Positions 1 to 10,145 of a stretch of DNA of 64,000 bases are shown here, in pieces. The notes under the pieces were generated by a model that was not told the DNA's origin, did not search any database, and saw only the letters and a program-made list of their open reading frames with translations. Source of the DNA: Ochromonas danica (Eukaryota; Sar; Chrysophyceae; Chromulinales; Chromulinaceae). The DNA lies in assembly GCA_015146655.1 (NCBI GenBank), contig VKHL01000099.1:1-64000 (forward strand). Direction: 5' to 3'. The translations under genes and the position numbers were made by a program. How positions within the stretch are numbered: position 1 is the stretch's first letter; each line of letters starts with the position of its first letter.

Positions 1-1379
1 ACACGCTAACATGACATCTATGAAAACGAAAAAAATCTCCTCCCACATTTAACTAAATGTTACAAGAAAAATATCAAGCTCCCCCTTTTTCAATATCAAC
101 AAAAATGCTCATATACGTCCGTACTCAATTCCAAACAGTAACGATGAAATTCATATTCTTTTGGGTCTATTTTTTTCATGGTTCCGGATGCATTGAAAAT
201 ATTTTGCAAAATACTTGCGAATGCGAAGGAATTTAGACGCACAGTATCGTCAGGATGATCTTTGCCACTTGTTTTATGAGTCCAAGTTCGACCGTGCAAG
301 AAACTGTTCCAGTAGTCGGAGATCGAATGCATGCAAAAGTAGTGACCATAAACCGCAATTGTGCCGTTCAGTGATTTCTTCCACTCCCTCTTCTTCTTTC
401 CGACTTCGTGCCACTTTTTCTATCAAAATCATGGTAATAAACAACACAAAGCTCATAAAACCACAATCCAAAGCGATTTGGCTTAGATTTCACTCGAGGA
501 ATGTTGATGCTATCACCATTGATTGGTATCACCATACTGACACAATAGACTGGAAGCTCTTGCTTTATTGAGGAAGGAATTCATTAATAAGTACGAAATA
601 GTACATCACGATAAAGATTTGTTGATCGCGAGGAGGTTTCTCTGCATAGGAGCTAAAGAAAGAGGTTGCCTCCTTCACCTTCACAAGAATAGGACGTTTA
701 GTCCTTTTCTTTCCAACAGTTCGTTCTATAAGCCAAATATACGAATCTTTATAGTGAGGAACTTATAAATCATCTTGTAGCTCAGATGTCCTCCATTCAA
801 TAGTCGCTGAGGAGCGTAATACCAGTCACGAATCGTACATGCTTATACGATCAAGTCTTCATCATAGAAGGGCAAGAAAAGGCCCAGAAGACAGGAATAT
901 CTGGACTTAAGCATACAGTAGTAATCAAAAATACCTACTTCATCAAAACAATAGCTCTCGGTGGAAAGACTCATGTTCTCCCAGTAATTATCTTCTACAC
1001 TCTGGTGACGAACGGCAACCTTTGTCTTTTTACTACCTTTTTCAGCTGCTCGATCTTCAAGAAAATGAAAGAACATTAGAAAAATATGGTTAGAGATCGA
1101 TAAAGAAACTCATGAATATTAATAGATATGTGACGAGTTTCTTCCAAATCTTTTTCTAATATTTTTTAATTTTGGTAAATCTCAACAAGAGTCATTTTTG
1201 ACCGTTTCTTATTATGACTATTTATCATCTTATCTCTTGATTGGCTTGGAGTTGTGACGGACTCCAATATAGAAAAATGATCTACTCGTTGAGCTCTTTC
1301 CAAATTTGTCATTGAAACAGACGATTGAGCAAAACCGAAAAAGAAATTTGGGGTTTTAGGAAATGTCATGTTAGCGTGT
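1..1379. mobile_element. Probable DNA transposon (MITE-like or decayed) with 17-bp terminal inverted repeats
   Basis: The window opens with acacgctaacatgacat, and its exact reverse complement lies at 1363-1379. The pairing continues imperfectly a few bases inward. The enclosed DNA is visibly more AT-rich than the gene-dense sequence after 1400. It holds only short open frames on the minus strand (about 67, 77, 65 and 78 codons); I recognise no transposase motif, and one frame begins with an ATG lying inside the right repeat. A target-site duplication cannot be tested because the left flank is outside the window. Long matching ends around AT-rich DNA fit a non-autonomous or decayed cut-and-paste element. 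Chance pairing of 17 bases at this spacing is unlikely, but the family is unknown. Confidence 0.5.
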
Positions 1380-1786
1380 CATGATAAGTTCACCGGTGGA
1401 CGTTAACTTAAGGAATTCTACCATTGTTCTTGCATTCTCGATCCACTCCGAGTGAAAAAGATTATTTTGATCATCCTGAGATCATTTCCTTCAGCATCTT
1501 AACTACCAGAATTATTGTGTGATCGTCGAGGATGATCTATATGTAGACAGGTCGCCATTCATTTCATTATATCGCACCGCTAAAAAGAACCACGAACAAT
1601 TTCCTCGCCCAACAAGTTCATTTTTGGTCTCCATTAATCCATCCACTAACACGCATTTTTGCTACTTACGAGGACAACATAATTAGCTGTCTTTCAGTCC
1701 ACTCTACTCCTTTGAAAACAGTCTATTCTTCCGCTTTGATCGTCTGCACCTCACTGAATAGTCTTTCTTTATATCTGCTGGAGAAC
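1380..1786. other. Spacer upstream of the MetX-like gene
   Basis: About 400 bp of moderately AT-rich non-coding sequence serves as the 5' region of the acyltransferase gene. It contains the nonamer ttaacttaa at 1403-1411, which recurs upstream of several other genes in this window. I see no RNA gene or repeat in it. Confidence 0.4.
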
Positions 1787-3070
1787 ATGTTGGCAGATGA
1801 GTATGGTGCTCTAGACTGTTCAGGAGAAACATTTGTGCAAAAGGACTTTCACCTCGAAAAGGGAGGTGTGCTGCAAGAAGCACATGTTGGTGGCTTTGAT
1901 TTAAAACATTTTCAATAGCGGCTTCTAATTTCGATCTACCTGTTATGTTTCAGGTCCGCTACAATACTTACGGCAAGCTCAATGACGCTCGAGATAATGT
2001 GTTGGTAGTCTGCCATGCATTGACTGGCAATTCTCGCTTAGATCTTTGGTGGGGTGGCCTGCTGGGGCCTGATCGTGCCTTTGATACCAACAAATACTTC
2101 ATTATCTGTGCTAATCTCTTAGGATCTTGCTATGGTAGCACTGGTCCTCGGTCAATCAACCCTTTAACTGGGCAAGCATACGGGGCAGATTTGCCAGAGA
2201 TAACATTGAGAGATGGTGTACGACTGAACCTTGCCCTTCTGCAGGACCATCTTGGTGTCACACGTGTTCAGTCAGTTATTGGGGGCTCCATGGGTAGGTT
2301 ATTTTGCTCTGCGGTGAAACCTTCGCGATATCATCCTAATTTTTGTTTTTAGGTGGTATGCAAGCATTGGAGTGGCTGTTGCTCGCACCAAAACATTTCG
2401 TGAAGACTGCTGTTGTTATTGGTTGCAATGCTCAGCACACAGCGTGGCAAATAGGCATCTCAGAGGCTCAACGGCAAGCAATCTATGCTGACCCAAAATG
2501 GCAAAACGGACGATTTGACTTCAGCGATCCACCTTTGACGGGTTTAGCGGTGGCTAGACAAATGGCGATGATTTCTTATCGTTCTCCAGGAAGCTATGCG
2601 AGTAAATTTCAAAGAGATTATTGTCCCCGTGCAGGTCTATTTGAAGTACAGAAGTATCTCCATTACCAGGTAAAGCCACACGATGCCAAACAGTCACCTA
2701 CTGTTCGATGTTATTATTCTCGATTTGTTTCTGTTGTATGCAATTATATCGGCAGGGCAAAAAGTTCCAAGATCGCTTCGATGCGCTTACTTACGTCCGT
2801 CTCACAGAGCAGTTGGATAGTCATGACATATGTCGTGATCGCGCAGCTACCGTAGAAGAAGTTCTGTCTACGATTTCCACGCCAGTGTTAGTCCTCGGTA
2901 TGGATAGTGATCTATTGTATCCACTTTATGAGCAGGAGCAACTAGCTCGCTGCATCCCGGGCAGTGAGTTGCAAGTGATTATCACGCAGCATGGACATGA
3001 TGGCTTTCTCTTGGAGCAAGAGCAGGTGGGGAAGGCCGTAGAGAACTTTCTTGCTAAGCATTGTCTTTAG
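1787..3070 (+). CDS. Homoserine O-acetyltransferase-like protein (MetX family)
   Basis: Four exons: 1787-1885, 1954-2293, 2353-2669 and 2756-3070, joined by GT-AG introns of 68, 59 and 86 bp. All junctions keep frame and give 356 residues. The protein is an alpha/beta-hydrolase-fold acyltransferase that would transfer an acetyl or succinyl group to homoserine (or serine) in methionine/cysteine synthesis. The MetX signature is clear: YNTYGKLNDARDN then VVCHALTGN, the nucleophile serine in GGSMGGMQ spanning the second splice junction, the acid Asp in LVLGMDSD, and the His in QHGHDGF near the end. The first ATG in frame is at 1787; the open frame extends upstream without another ATG. No long presequence is seen. 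Which acyl donor and acceptor it uses cannot be read from the sequence. Confidence 0.88.
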
Positions 3071-3328
3071 TTCGCGATGCTCCTAACCTAACTGTTTGCA
3101 TGGAAGTACTCATGATGTTTTCTTAGATGTGTAAGTACTCGCAAATTGGTAAATTAAGCTCTAAATAAGGTTGTGGTTGAATGTTACACAATTTTTATTT
3201 TTATCACGTGGGTTATTCATAAGAAAGCCTAAGTTAGTAAGCAAACGACAACAAGACGAACACCACACAACTAACCGCCACGCCTAACTTCAGTGCAAGC
3301 AGCATACATATTGACGGCATAGCATCAT

Positions 3329-5604
3329 CTACTGCTGAAGTTCCATGACGTATTTAAGCACTTTAGTGAGCTTCACCACACCGGCGTAAGTCGTGTCAAT
3401 CGCACGAAAGAATGTGTACACTTCCTGTTTCACTAAAGGAACATTAGCTCGTTGTATTAACTCCTCAAGTTCTTCAGCACCCACGACTTTGCTCGACAAT
3501 CCAGGAGCGAGAAGAAGGATACGAGTCAGGACTTCCTTGCGCGAAGAGATCTTCTGAAAGACCTGGGAAAGGTCAGAAAAGGGCCAAAGACGGCAATTGT
3601 CTTCCATATATTTGAAAGTATATTGATCGCAAAGCAGTATTTCGAAACAGTGGCATTGCAGTTTAACTATGGCGCCTATGTATAGGTCAGCAGGTTGAAG
3701 AGGGGCCTCGCCAGGTCCAGTTTGACTATCTAGCTTGCAACGAGAAAGGAATATTCCACCTAGAAACCAAGCAGGAGGATGAGTGAAAAGTTACAAACAC
3801 AATTTGATTGTCAAACCTTTGTGGCCAGAGTTTCGCAACGGTGGTTCACGAATCTGGAAAGTGTCATCCTCAAGATGCACCTGAATGACAAACTCGCGGC
3901 TTTTATCAGCCTCCTATGACACGAGGAAAGTTCATTTATTAAAGACAAGAATAACAATATCAATATCAAAGCAACGGGTACCGTGGGGTTGTGTAGCTTG
4001 GCTTGAAAGCGCAATACCATGCCTTGGAAGATCTTGGCCTTCATGCCATCCTTCATGGCTGAGGCTGAGCTCTGGCCATCATCTCCTCCAGCGTTAGAGG
4101 CAGTTTCCAGTCTGCTCATCTCTTCCATTGCATGGCTGTCGAGAAAGAAAGATCTCTCCTCCCCTTCCTGCTCCTCCACTTCAGCTTGAGGTAATGGCTG
4201 ACCTTTAGAAGCAAAAAATTCCCTCGTGAAGGCATCAGCATCAATCAAACGTACGCGCAAAGAGGCTAACGCAACTGTTTCCCCAAGACGCAGATCAGAC
4301 CAATGTAGAGGGCGGACATTCTCTGTGGCCTCAGGAGGCTGCCTTGAGGCACCAATCATTGGCGTGCTCACTTGTCTTGCATCGGGATGTGACATAGGGC
4401 GGTCGCGGACGGTAGCGTATGTTTTCTTGAGCAAGGTTGCAGCTGTGTGGTTCGGTCCTGATGGTAAAGAGACGACCTCGACCATGTCATCGGCAAGGGT
4501 GTAATGAACCTACAGCAACAGCAGTGCAATGCTTAGAAAAGGTGGCAACTACACAGTCATATGAAAGGCTCAATCTACCTTAACTTTGATAAGGTCTCCA
4601 AAGAGTGCCTCACGAGAGTCCCAAACTCCGAAGAAGCGCAGGACTGCTCGATCGTAGTCATAGAAACCATTCTTACGTCGCGGCCCTGCACGGCTGCGCG
4701 AGGTGGTAGAACGCGAAGAAGAAGAGGTGAATCCTCTAGGCGGATCCCTAGCTTCTTGGGGCAGTGCGATGGGTGCCCCGAAGTTTATACCCTGTTCACT
4801 CAGGTACTTTTTGGTTGCGTTATCGCAGTCCAGAATAGTGTACACAAACTTGTAGAAGACCACTTCCCCACCAGCACGGAAATCATTGAGTCCATAGTAT
4901 CCCTGTGGAGTCCCTGAGTTGCTTCCGCTTTGGAGATCAGCGGAGGAGAAGGAAGATGATGATGATGGCTTGGAGATGCGGTGCCGCTTGAGCAGTTTGC
5001 CTTGCACAGCGCCGCTATTCTCGATGCGCGGCTCTCCGACCTCAATCGTACCATCCTCCACAAAGAACTTGATCTCGACGCGGCGGAGACGAGCCTGGTC
5101 GCGAACGACGGCTAAGAAACGACAGACACGAGCACCTTCCTTCACGAAAAGGGGCAGGCTGTCCGTACTGCTGTAGGGCAGACTGCCTGTCTTCAGCACG
5201 CGATCTCGACGCTGCGAGACGAGCGAGTATCTTCCTGAAAGGTCATTGAAGGCAGTGCTATTGGAAGGGAAGGGGGTGAGCAACTGACTGACGCGGGAGC
5301 CGTTCTCCTCAAAATAGGAGGCCAAGGAGTTCTCCTCCAGACTGCTCTCCTCCTGTTGCGGGGACAGAGGCAGAAACTCGGACGACCGGGAAGCTTTAAA
5401 CTCGTGATATAGTTTGGGGTTGATGAGGGAGATGTCTCGCCGTACGCCAGGCAGGTTGGGCAGGTCTGGCAGGGAGAGGTGGGTGGAGAGAGTCGATCCC
5501 AGAGAACCTGATAGACACACAAAATTGATGAACATTAGCGTTAAAATACATTAACTAGATAGAACGAGGAGGCTACCGGTGGTGATGTTTCTTCGCATGA
5601 CCAT
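3329..5604 (-). CDS. EFHC1: EF-hand domain-containing ciliary protein with three DM10 domains (EFHC1/Rib72 family)
   Basis: Five exons on the minus strand: 5604-5577, 5507-4579, 4509-3982, 3913-3817 and 3759-3329 (introns 69, 69, 68 and 57 bp). They give 670 residues, close to the animal EFHC1 length. EFHC1/Rib72 lies inside doublet microtubules of motile cilia, in the protofilament ribbon. Three DM10 domains lie at about residues 130-240 (marker IENSGAVQGKLLKRHRI), 295-420 (VLRFFGVWDSREALFGD) and 485-590 (VLRFQAKLHNP, LEDDTFQIREPPLRNSG). The last 80 residues form an EF-hand-like tail without a clear canonical Ca2+ loop. Part of this gene (4043 to about 5237) is duplicated at 8789-9983. The 28-nt first exon is assigned because it supplies an ATG and joins exon 2 in frame. 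Confidence 0.93.
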
Positions 5605-5916
5605 TAAGCCAGGATGATCTCAATCTCTCAATCAAGTCTCAAGTCGAAGTGAAACGCCACCACAACACAGTCCAACGCCAGAATGAAACGTCTACCGCGC
5701 AATAATAATGACAGATGTTCGGCAAATTGAATGGTTTACTCCTTAAGTTAAAGAGCTAACATAATGACAGATGGTAAGGAAATTAACGATAATAAAGACA
5801 GAGTATGACGCAGAAGCTAACTCAATCGAGCAATAGTGAAGCGAGAGAGCACAAGCTCTTAAGCGAATAGCAAACCCTTTGGTCGACTGACTCTTGTTGC
5901 TGGAGTGCCACACTTG
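5605..5916. other. Spacer between EFHC and ING genes
   Basis: About 310 bp holding the promoter side of the EFHC gene and the 3' end of the ING gene. It contains ttaagttaa at 5743-5751, about 140 bases upstream of the EFHC start codon. No other feature is seen. Confidence 0.4.
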
Positions 5917-6710
5917 TCAAGTATCTTCAATGCCAAGCTTCTCCCTACACATAGGGCAGTACCAAGGATCCGGAGGCTCTCCAGTTAAGCCAACACACTC
6001 AAAGTGGAACCACTCGATCTCGCACTCTTTGTTGTCGCAGCCAACCATACGGCCGAAGGAGATGCGTCGACAGGTGCAATAGAGAGGTTCGCTAGAGACC
6101 AGGTCAGGGGGGACGAGGCCGGATTCCGCGTCAGCGGCGGTCGCCTTCTTGCGGCGCTTTTTCTTCTTTTTCTCGCTGGCCTGGCCGTCATCGGCAGTGG
6201 GCAAGAGGTGCGCGATGTGGGAGGTCTTCTCGGCTGAGGCACCACAAAATAAAGTAAAAGCATCGATCACAGGTCAGTAAACGACGGACAGGCTCTTACT
6301 CAGGTAGTTAATGTGGTCGTCCAGCTGATTGTACAGCAGTTGGGCAATGGCCACTTGGCGATCGTAGCGCTCGATGCAGATCTGTCGCTCACTGTCGATG
6401 GCTCTCTGCTTCTCCACTATTGCCTCTTCATCCAAAGTGCGTCCCTCCTTGATCGCCAGCTGCAGTTCTTGGATGAGATCGTTCTCTCGAGCGCGCAGTT
6501 CTTCCATTTCCTTCGCATTGCGAGCATCTAGAAACCGAATATTCCGAAGCTGCTGCACGACCACAGAGCTATTCTTCTGCATGGCACTCGCAAGCACTTC
6601 CATTTTGGGAACAGGTCGGAAGGATCTCTGCAGACTCGACGGTAATCAAGTGGGGAAGGAGACATTCAAAACTCACAAACGCGTTCTTCCTCGGAAAAGT
6701 TGTTTCTCAT
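5917..6710 (-). CDS. ING-family chromatin reader with C-terminal PHD finger
   Basis: Proposed exons are 6710-6681, 6627-6300 and 6233-5917; the introns are 53 and 66 bp, GT-AG and in frame. The product has about 224 residues. The N-terminal half is a helical ING domain, containing RNIRFLDARNAKEMEEL and then AQLLYNQLDDHINYL. A basic linker rich in Lys follows, then a PHD finger running from LYCTC through CDN, WFHFECVGL and WYCPMC, with all Cys4-His-Cys3 ligands present. ING proteins read H3K4me3 through this finger as subunits of histone acetyltransferase or deacetylase complexes. The first exon is the least certain part: it gives MRNNFSEEER and joins in frame, but translation could instead begin at the ATG at 6603. 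The 5' end of this gene (about 6597-6709) has a diverged copy at 9977-10095. Confidence 0.87.
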
Positions 6711-7271
6711 GTTGGATGTCAGCTCTTGTTAAAGTTATTAGTTGGATCAGGATTCGACATTCCAGCCGAGAGACTGCTGAAATGTTTCGGCCAAGAACCT
6801 CTGCAAAGCCATCTTAACTGAAGCTCTGACCGTTTTGTCGAAGAAAGCGGATATGCTCCCTCATTGATGCTTCTTGTTGATCAGTGGTGGAGATCCACAC
6901 TGTGTATAAGTGCTAGAATCCGGAACGAAGGACTGTAATGCTCTTTCACGCAGCATTGATCGTGTTAAGAACAAAAGTGAAAGTCATCGTGAAGAACGAC
7001 AACGTCTTCCAGACGGAACAACAATACAAGGTACTGAAGATGAGACAAGTCTTGAAGTTTAACTGCTGTATGACTGTTTAACTGCTGTATATGCTGTCCG
7101 TGACCCACCCTCATCTTCATTACGATTGTTGAAAAGAGGAGTACTACTGCACATGTAAATTTATAACTTCGTAAATGAAAATTAAGAATTGCTTGTTATT
7201 AAGTTAGCAATCTAGTGTACCCTCTCTATCTTACAACCGAATTTTCACTACTGGCACGAAAACTAATCATA
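6711..7271. other. Spacer between ING and Fic genes
   Basis: About 560 bp, moderately AT-rich. A short direct repeat of gtttaactgctgtat lies at about 7058-7090. I see no gene, RNA or long repeat here. Confidence 0.35.
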
Positions 7272-8621
7272 TTAGCACTTGTCAGATGGCAGCTCTCCAA
7301 TATGAGCAATACCATTTAGAGCTTCCTGTCGCAAAAACGTTGCCAAACGGCAAACATCACCATCTTCGTCTGCACCTTTTAGAGCATCAAAGTACAGCTG
7401 CTTCGCCTCTTTTTTGCTGCTTACCACCACTGGAGGCAAGTTCACCTTGAGCAGGGGTAGGGAAGATAGAATTCGCGAAACACGGCCATTGCCATCCTCG
7501 AATGGGTGGATGCGCAGAAATGCCCACTGCAGCCAGGCGCACTTCAGGAATGGATCCACAGAGAAGTCAGCCAGCAAGCGACGAGCCTGCTCCACATACT
7601 GCTCCATATGCTCTGCAACACTGTTCTTGTGGCAGAATTGCACCACAGTAGTGTTGTGTCGCACAGAGATTCCCTTCTTTCTGTAGCGGCCAGTGGCAAT
7701 CAGTGTAAATACAGAGTAGATGGAGCCGTTATAGTCTTCCGCCTCATATTGATCGTAGTTATCGCTCATCAGGAGATTCTTGTGTAGCTGGATGATAAAA
7801 TCAGTAGAAAAGAGTGACAAGTCATCAAGAATGGGAGCGATAGTCTCCATACACTGCGCTGTGTTCTTCAAAATGCGTACCACCTGGGACTTCTTCTTGA
7901 TCTTGCTCTGAAGAGAAAATCCTTGAATACAGTTCTCATGGAATCCCTTTCGAATCAGTCTGCTGCAACTCTGTCCTTCAAAGTCAAAAATGCCTTCAAT
8001 CACGTTTGTCTCAATGCAAGCCATCCTCACAAACAGTTCAATAGCATCAGTATCACGACTCAGAAGACCTTTCCATTTGCTCAACAGAGACGCAACATCA
8101 GAGTTAACTACAATTTCTGAACACAATGGTACAGGTTGTTTGTAAGTAGCTATTGCAGTGATAGTTGCACCGTGATCTTCGCTCAGCATTTCAAAATCTC
8201 GAGATTCAAAGTACGCGTCGTCGTCTGCCTGCTCTGACTCAACTAAAGAATTCAAGCGAGCCAATAAAGTCTCAAGAAGTTCAACATCAGGGTATTGGCG
8301 TTGCAAATCCTCAATTATCGCTTGTGCGCCAATCACATCCGAGAGAACTATACGAGCTTCAGCCAATAGCAATGCAAGCAAAGGAAACACTAGGAGATTT
8401 TCACAATCAATTTTCGACAATCGTTCATACATTGCGAACGCGTTCAATTGATATTGACCAGGACTTTGAAACGCAGAGATCCATGCAGATTTAGAAAAAT
8501 CATAGACGCTGACGAAACTCTGTATTTCTTTAGAAAGGGAACTCACATCACCGAGTGGAAAAATATCTCTAAAGTTGCTCAGTTCTAAATCCGGATGAAG
8601 TAAAAACTCTTGATCATCCAT
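7272..8621 (-). CDS. Fic-domain protein (putative AMP-transferase), class II auto-inhibited
   Basis: Single exon, 449 residues, starting at the first ATG (8621). The core Fic motif HPFEDGNGR is complete at about residues 372-380, with the catalytic His. Fic proteins move AMP, or less often another phosphate-containing group, from a nucleotide to a hydroxyl side chain. About 165 residues upstream, near residue 205, TNVIEG matches the inhibitory-helix motif (S/T)xxxE(G/N), so this is a class II protein, the type to which human FICD belongs. The N-terminal 200 residues have no TPR signature that I recognise and no obvious signal peptide or membrane segment, unlike FICD, so a cytosolic or nuclear protein is more likely. 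The target is unknown. The region just upstream carries the EFHC/ING chimeric duplicate. Confidence 0.88.
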   Translation of the reverse strand: MDDQEFLLHPDLELSNFRDIFPLGDVSSLSKEIQSFVSVYDFSKSAWISAFQSPGQYQLNAFAMYERLSKIDCENLLVFPLLALLLAEARIVLSDVIGAQAIIEDLQRQYPDVELLETLLARLNSLVESEQADDDAYFESRDFEMLSEDHGATITAIATYKQPVPLCSEIVVNSDVASLLSKWKGLLSRDTDAIELFVRMACIETNVIEGIFDFEGQSCSRLIRKGFHENCIQGFSLQSKIKKKSQVVRILKNTAQCMETIAPILDDLSLFSTDFIIQLHKNLLMSDNYDQYEAEDYNGSIYSVFTLIATGRYRKKGISVRHNTTVVQFCHKNSVAEHMEQYVEQARRLLADFSVDPFLKCAWLQWAFLRIHPFEDGNGRVSRILSSLPLLKVNLPPVVVSSKKEAKQLYFDALKGADEDGDVCRLATFLRQEALNGIAHIGELPSDKC

Positions 8622-8691
8622 GCTGACTCTGATCAACTTGTTGGATGGCAGATCAAAGACGGCAGAATGAGAATGTGCGGCACTCTGTCAT

Positions 8692-10095
8692 TCAACAATC
8701 ACTTGTCCCACACTTCCTGCCATGAAGGGCAAAAATCGACTTTTTAAAGTACAAAACAACACTTTTGTAACCCCTTTTCGCTGTCATGATGCCATCCTTC
8801 ATGGCTGAGGCTGAGCTCTGGCCATCATCTCCTCCAGCGTTAGAGGCAGTTTCCAGTCTGCTCATCTCTTCCATTGCATGGCTGTCGAGAAAGAAAGATC
8901 TCTCCTCCCCTTCCTGCTCCTCCACTTCAGCTTGAGGTAATGGCTGACCTTTAGAAGCAAAAAATTCCCTCGTGAAGGCATCAGCATCAATCAAACGTAC
9001 GCGCAAAGAGGCTAACGCAACTGTTTCCCCAAGACGCAGATCAGACCAATGTAGAGGGCGGACATTCTCTGTGGCCTCAGGAGGCTGCCTTGAGGCACCA
9101 ATCATTGGCGTGCTCACTTGTCTTGCATCGGGATGTGACATAGGGCGGTCGCGGACGGTAGCGTATGTTTTCTTGAGCAAGGTTGCAGCTGTGTGGTTCG
9201 GTCCTGATGGTAAAGAGACGACCTCGACCATGTCATCGGCAAGGGTGTAATGAACCTACAGCAACAGCAGTGCAATGCTTAGAAAAGGTGGCAACTACAC
9301 AGTCATATGAAAGGCTCAATCTACCTTAACTTTGATAAGGTCTCCAAAGAGTGCCTCACGAGAGTCCCAAACTCCGAAGAAGCGCAGGACTGCTCGATCG
9401 TAGTCATAGAAACCATTCTTACGTCGCGGCCCTGCACGGCTGCGCGAGGTGGTAGAACGCGAAGAAGAAGAGGTGAATCCTCTAGGCGGATCCCTAGCTT
9501 CTTGGGGCAGTGCGATGGGTGCCCCGAAGTTTATACCCTGTTCACTCAGGTACTTTTTGGTTGCGTTATCGCAGTCCAGAATAGTGTACACAAACTTGTA
9601 GAAGACCACTTCCCCACCAGCACGGAAATCATTGAGTCCATAGTATCCCTGTGGAGTCCCTGAGTTGCTTCCGCTTTGGAGATCAGCGGAGGAGAAGGAA
9701 GATGATGATGATGGCTTGGAGATGCGGTGCCGCTTGAGCAGTTTGCCTTGCACAGCGCCGCTATTCTCGATGCGCGGCTCTCCGACCTCAATCGTACCAT
9801 CCTCCACAAAGAACTTGATCTCGACGCGGCGGAGACGAGCCTGGTCGCGAACGACGGCTAAGAAACGACAGACACGAGCACCTTCCTTCACGAAAAGGGG
9901 CAGGCTGTCCGTACTGCTGTAGGGCAGACTGCCTGTCTTCAGCACACCATCTCGACGCTGCGGGATGAGGAGGTGTCTTCCATTTTGGGAACAGGTCGGA
10001 AGGATGAGCTCTGCAGACTCGACTCTAATCAAGTGGGCGGACACCCAGCGTTCAAAACTTACAAACGCGTTCTTCCTCGGGAAAGTTGTTTCTCT
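8692..10095 (-). pseudogene. Chimeric partial duplicate: EFHC middle exons joined to the ING 5' end
   Basis: 8789 to about 9983 repeats 4043-5237 of the EFHC gene at a constant offset of 4,746 bp, and no difference was found in the long stretches I compared up to about 5197. At about 9977-9983 the copy passes directly into a second copy, 9977-10095, matching the ING intron 1/exon 1 region 6597-6709. The 1.36 kb that separates these pieces in the originals is absent. The copy keeps parts of DM10-1 and DM10-2 and the intervening intron (9324-9256) in frame. It lacks the EFHC start, the third DM10 and the EF-hand tail, and ends in about 30 unrelated codons before a stop at 8692. No ATG opens the EFHC frame, so it is probably a pseudogene, although an ING-derived first exon could supply a start. 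Confidence 0.75.
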
Positions 10096-10145
10096 TCTTG
10101 TCTTGCCTGGGGTGGGTGGGAAAGGCGATCATCTGCATCATCTGC

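Noticed and set aside
1712-1786. Extension of the MetX N-terminus upstream of 1787
   Set aside because: The frame is open but begins with TTG, not ATG; the first ATG is at 1787.
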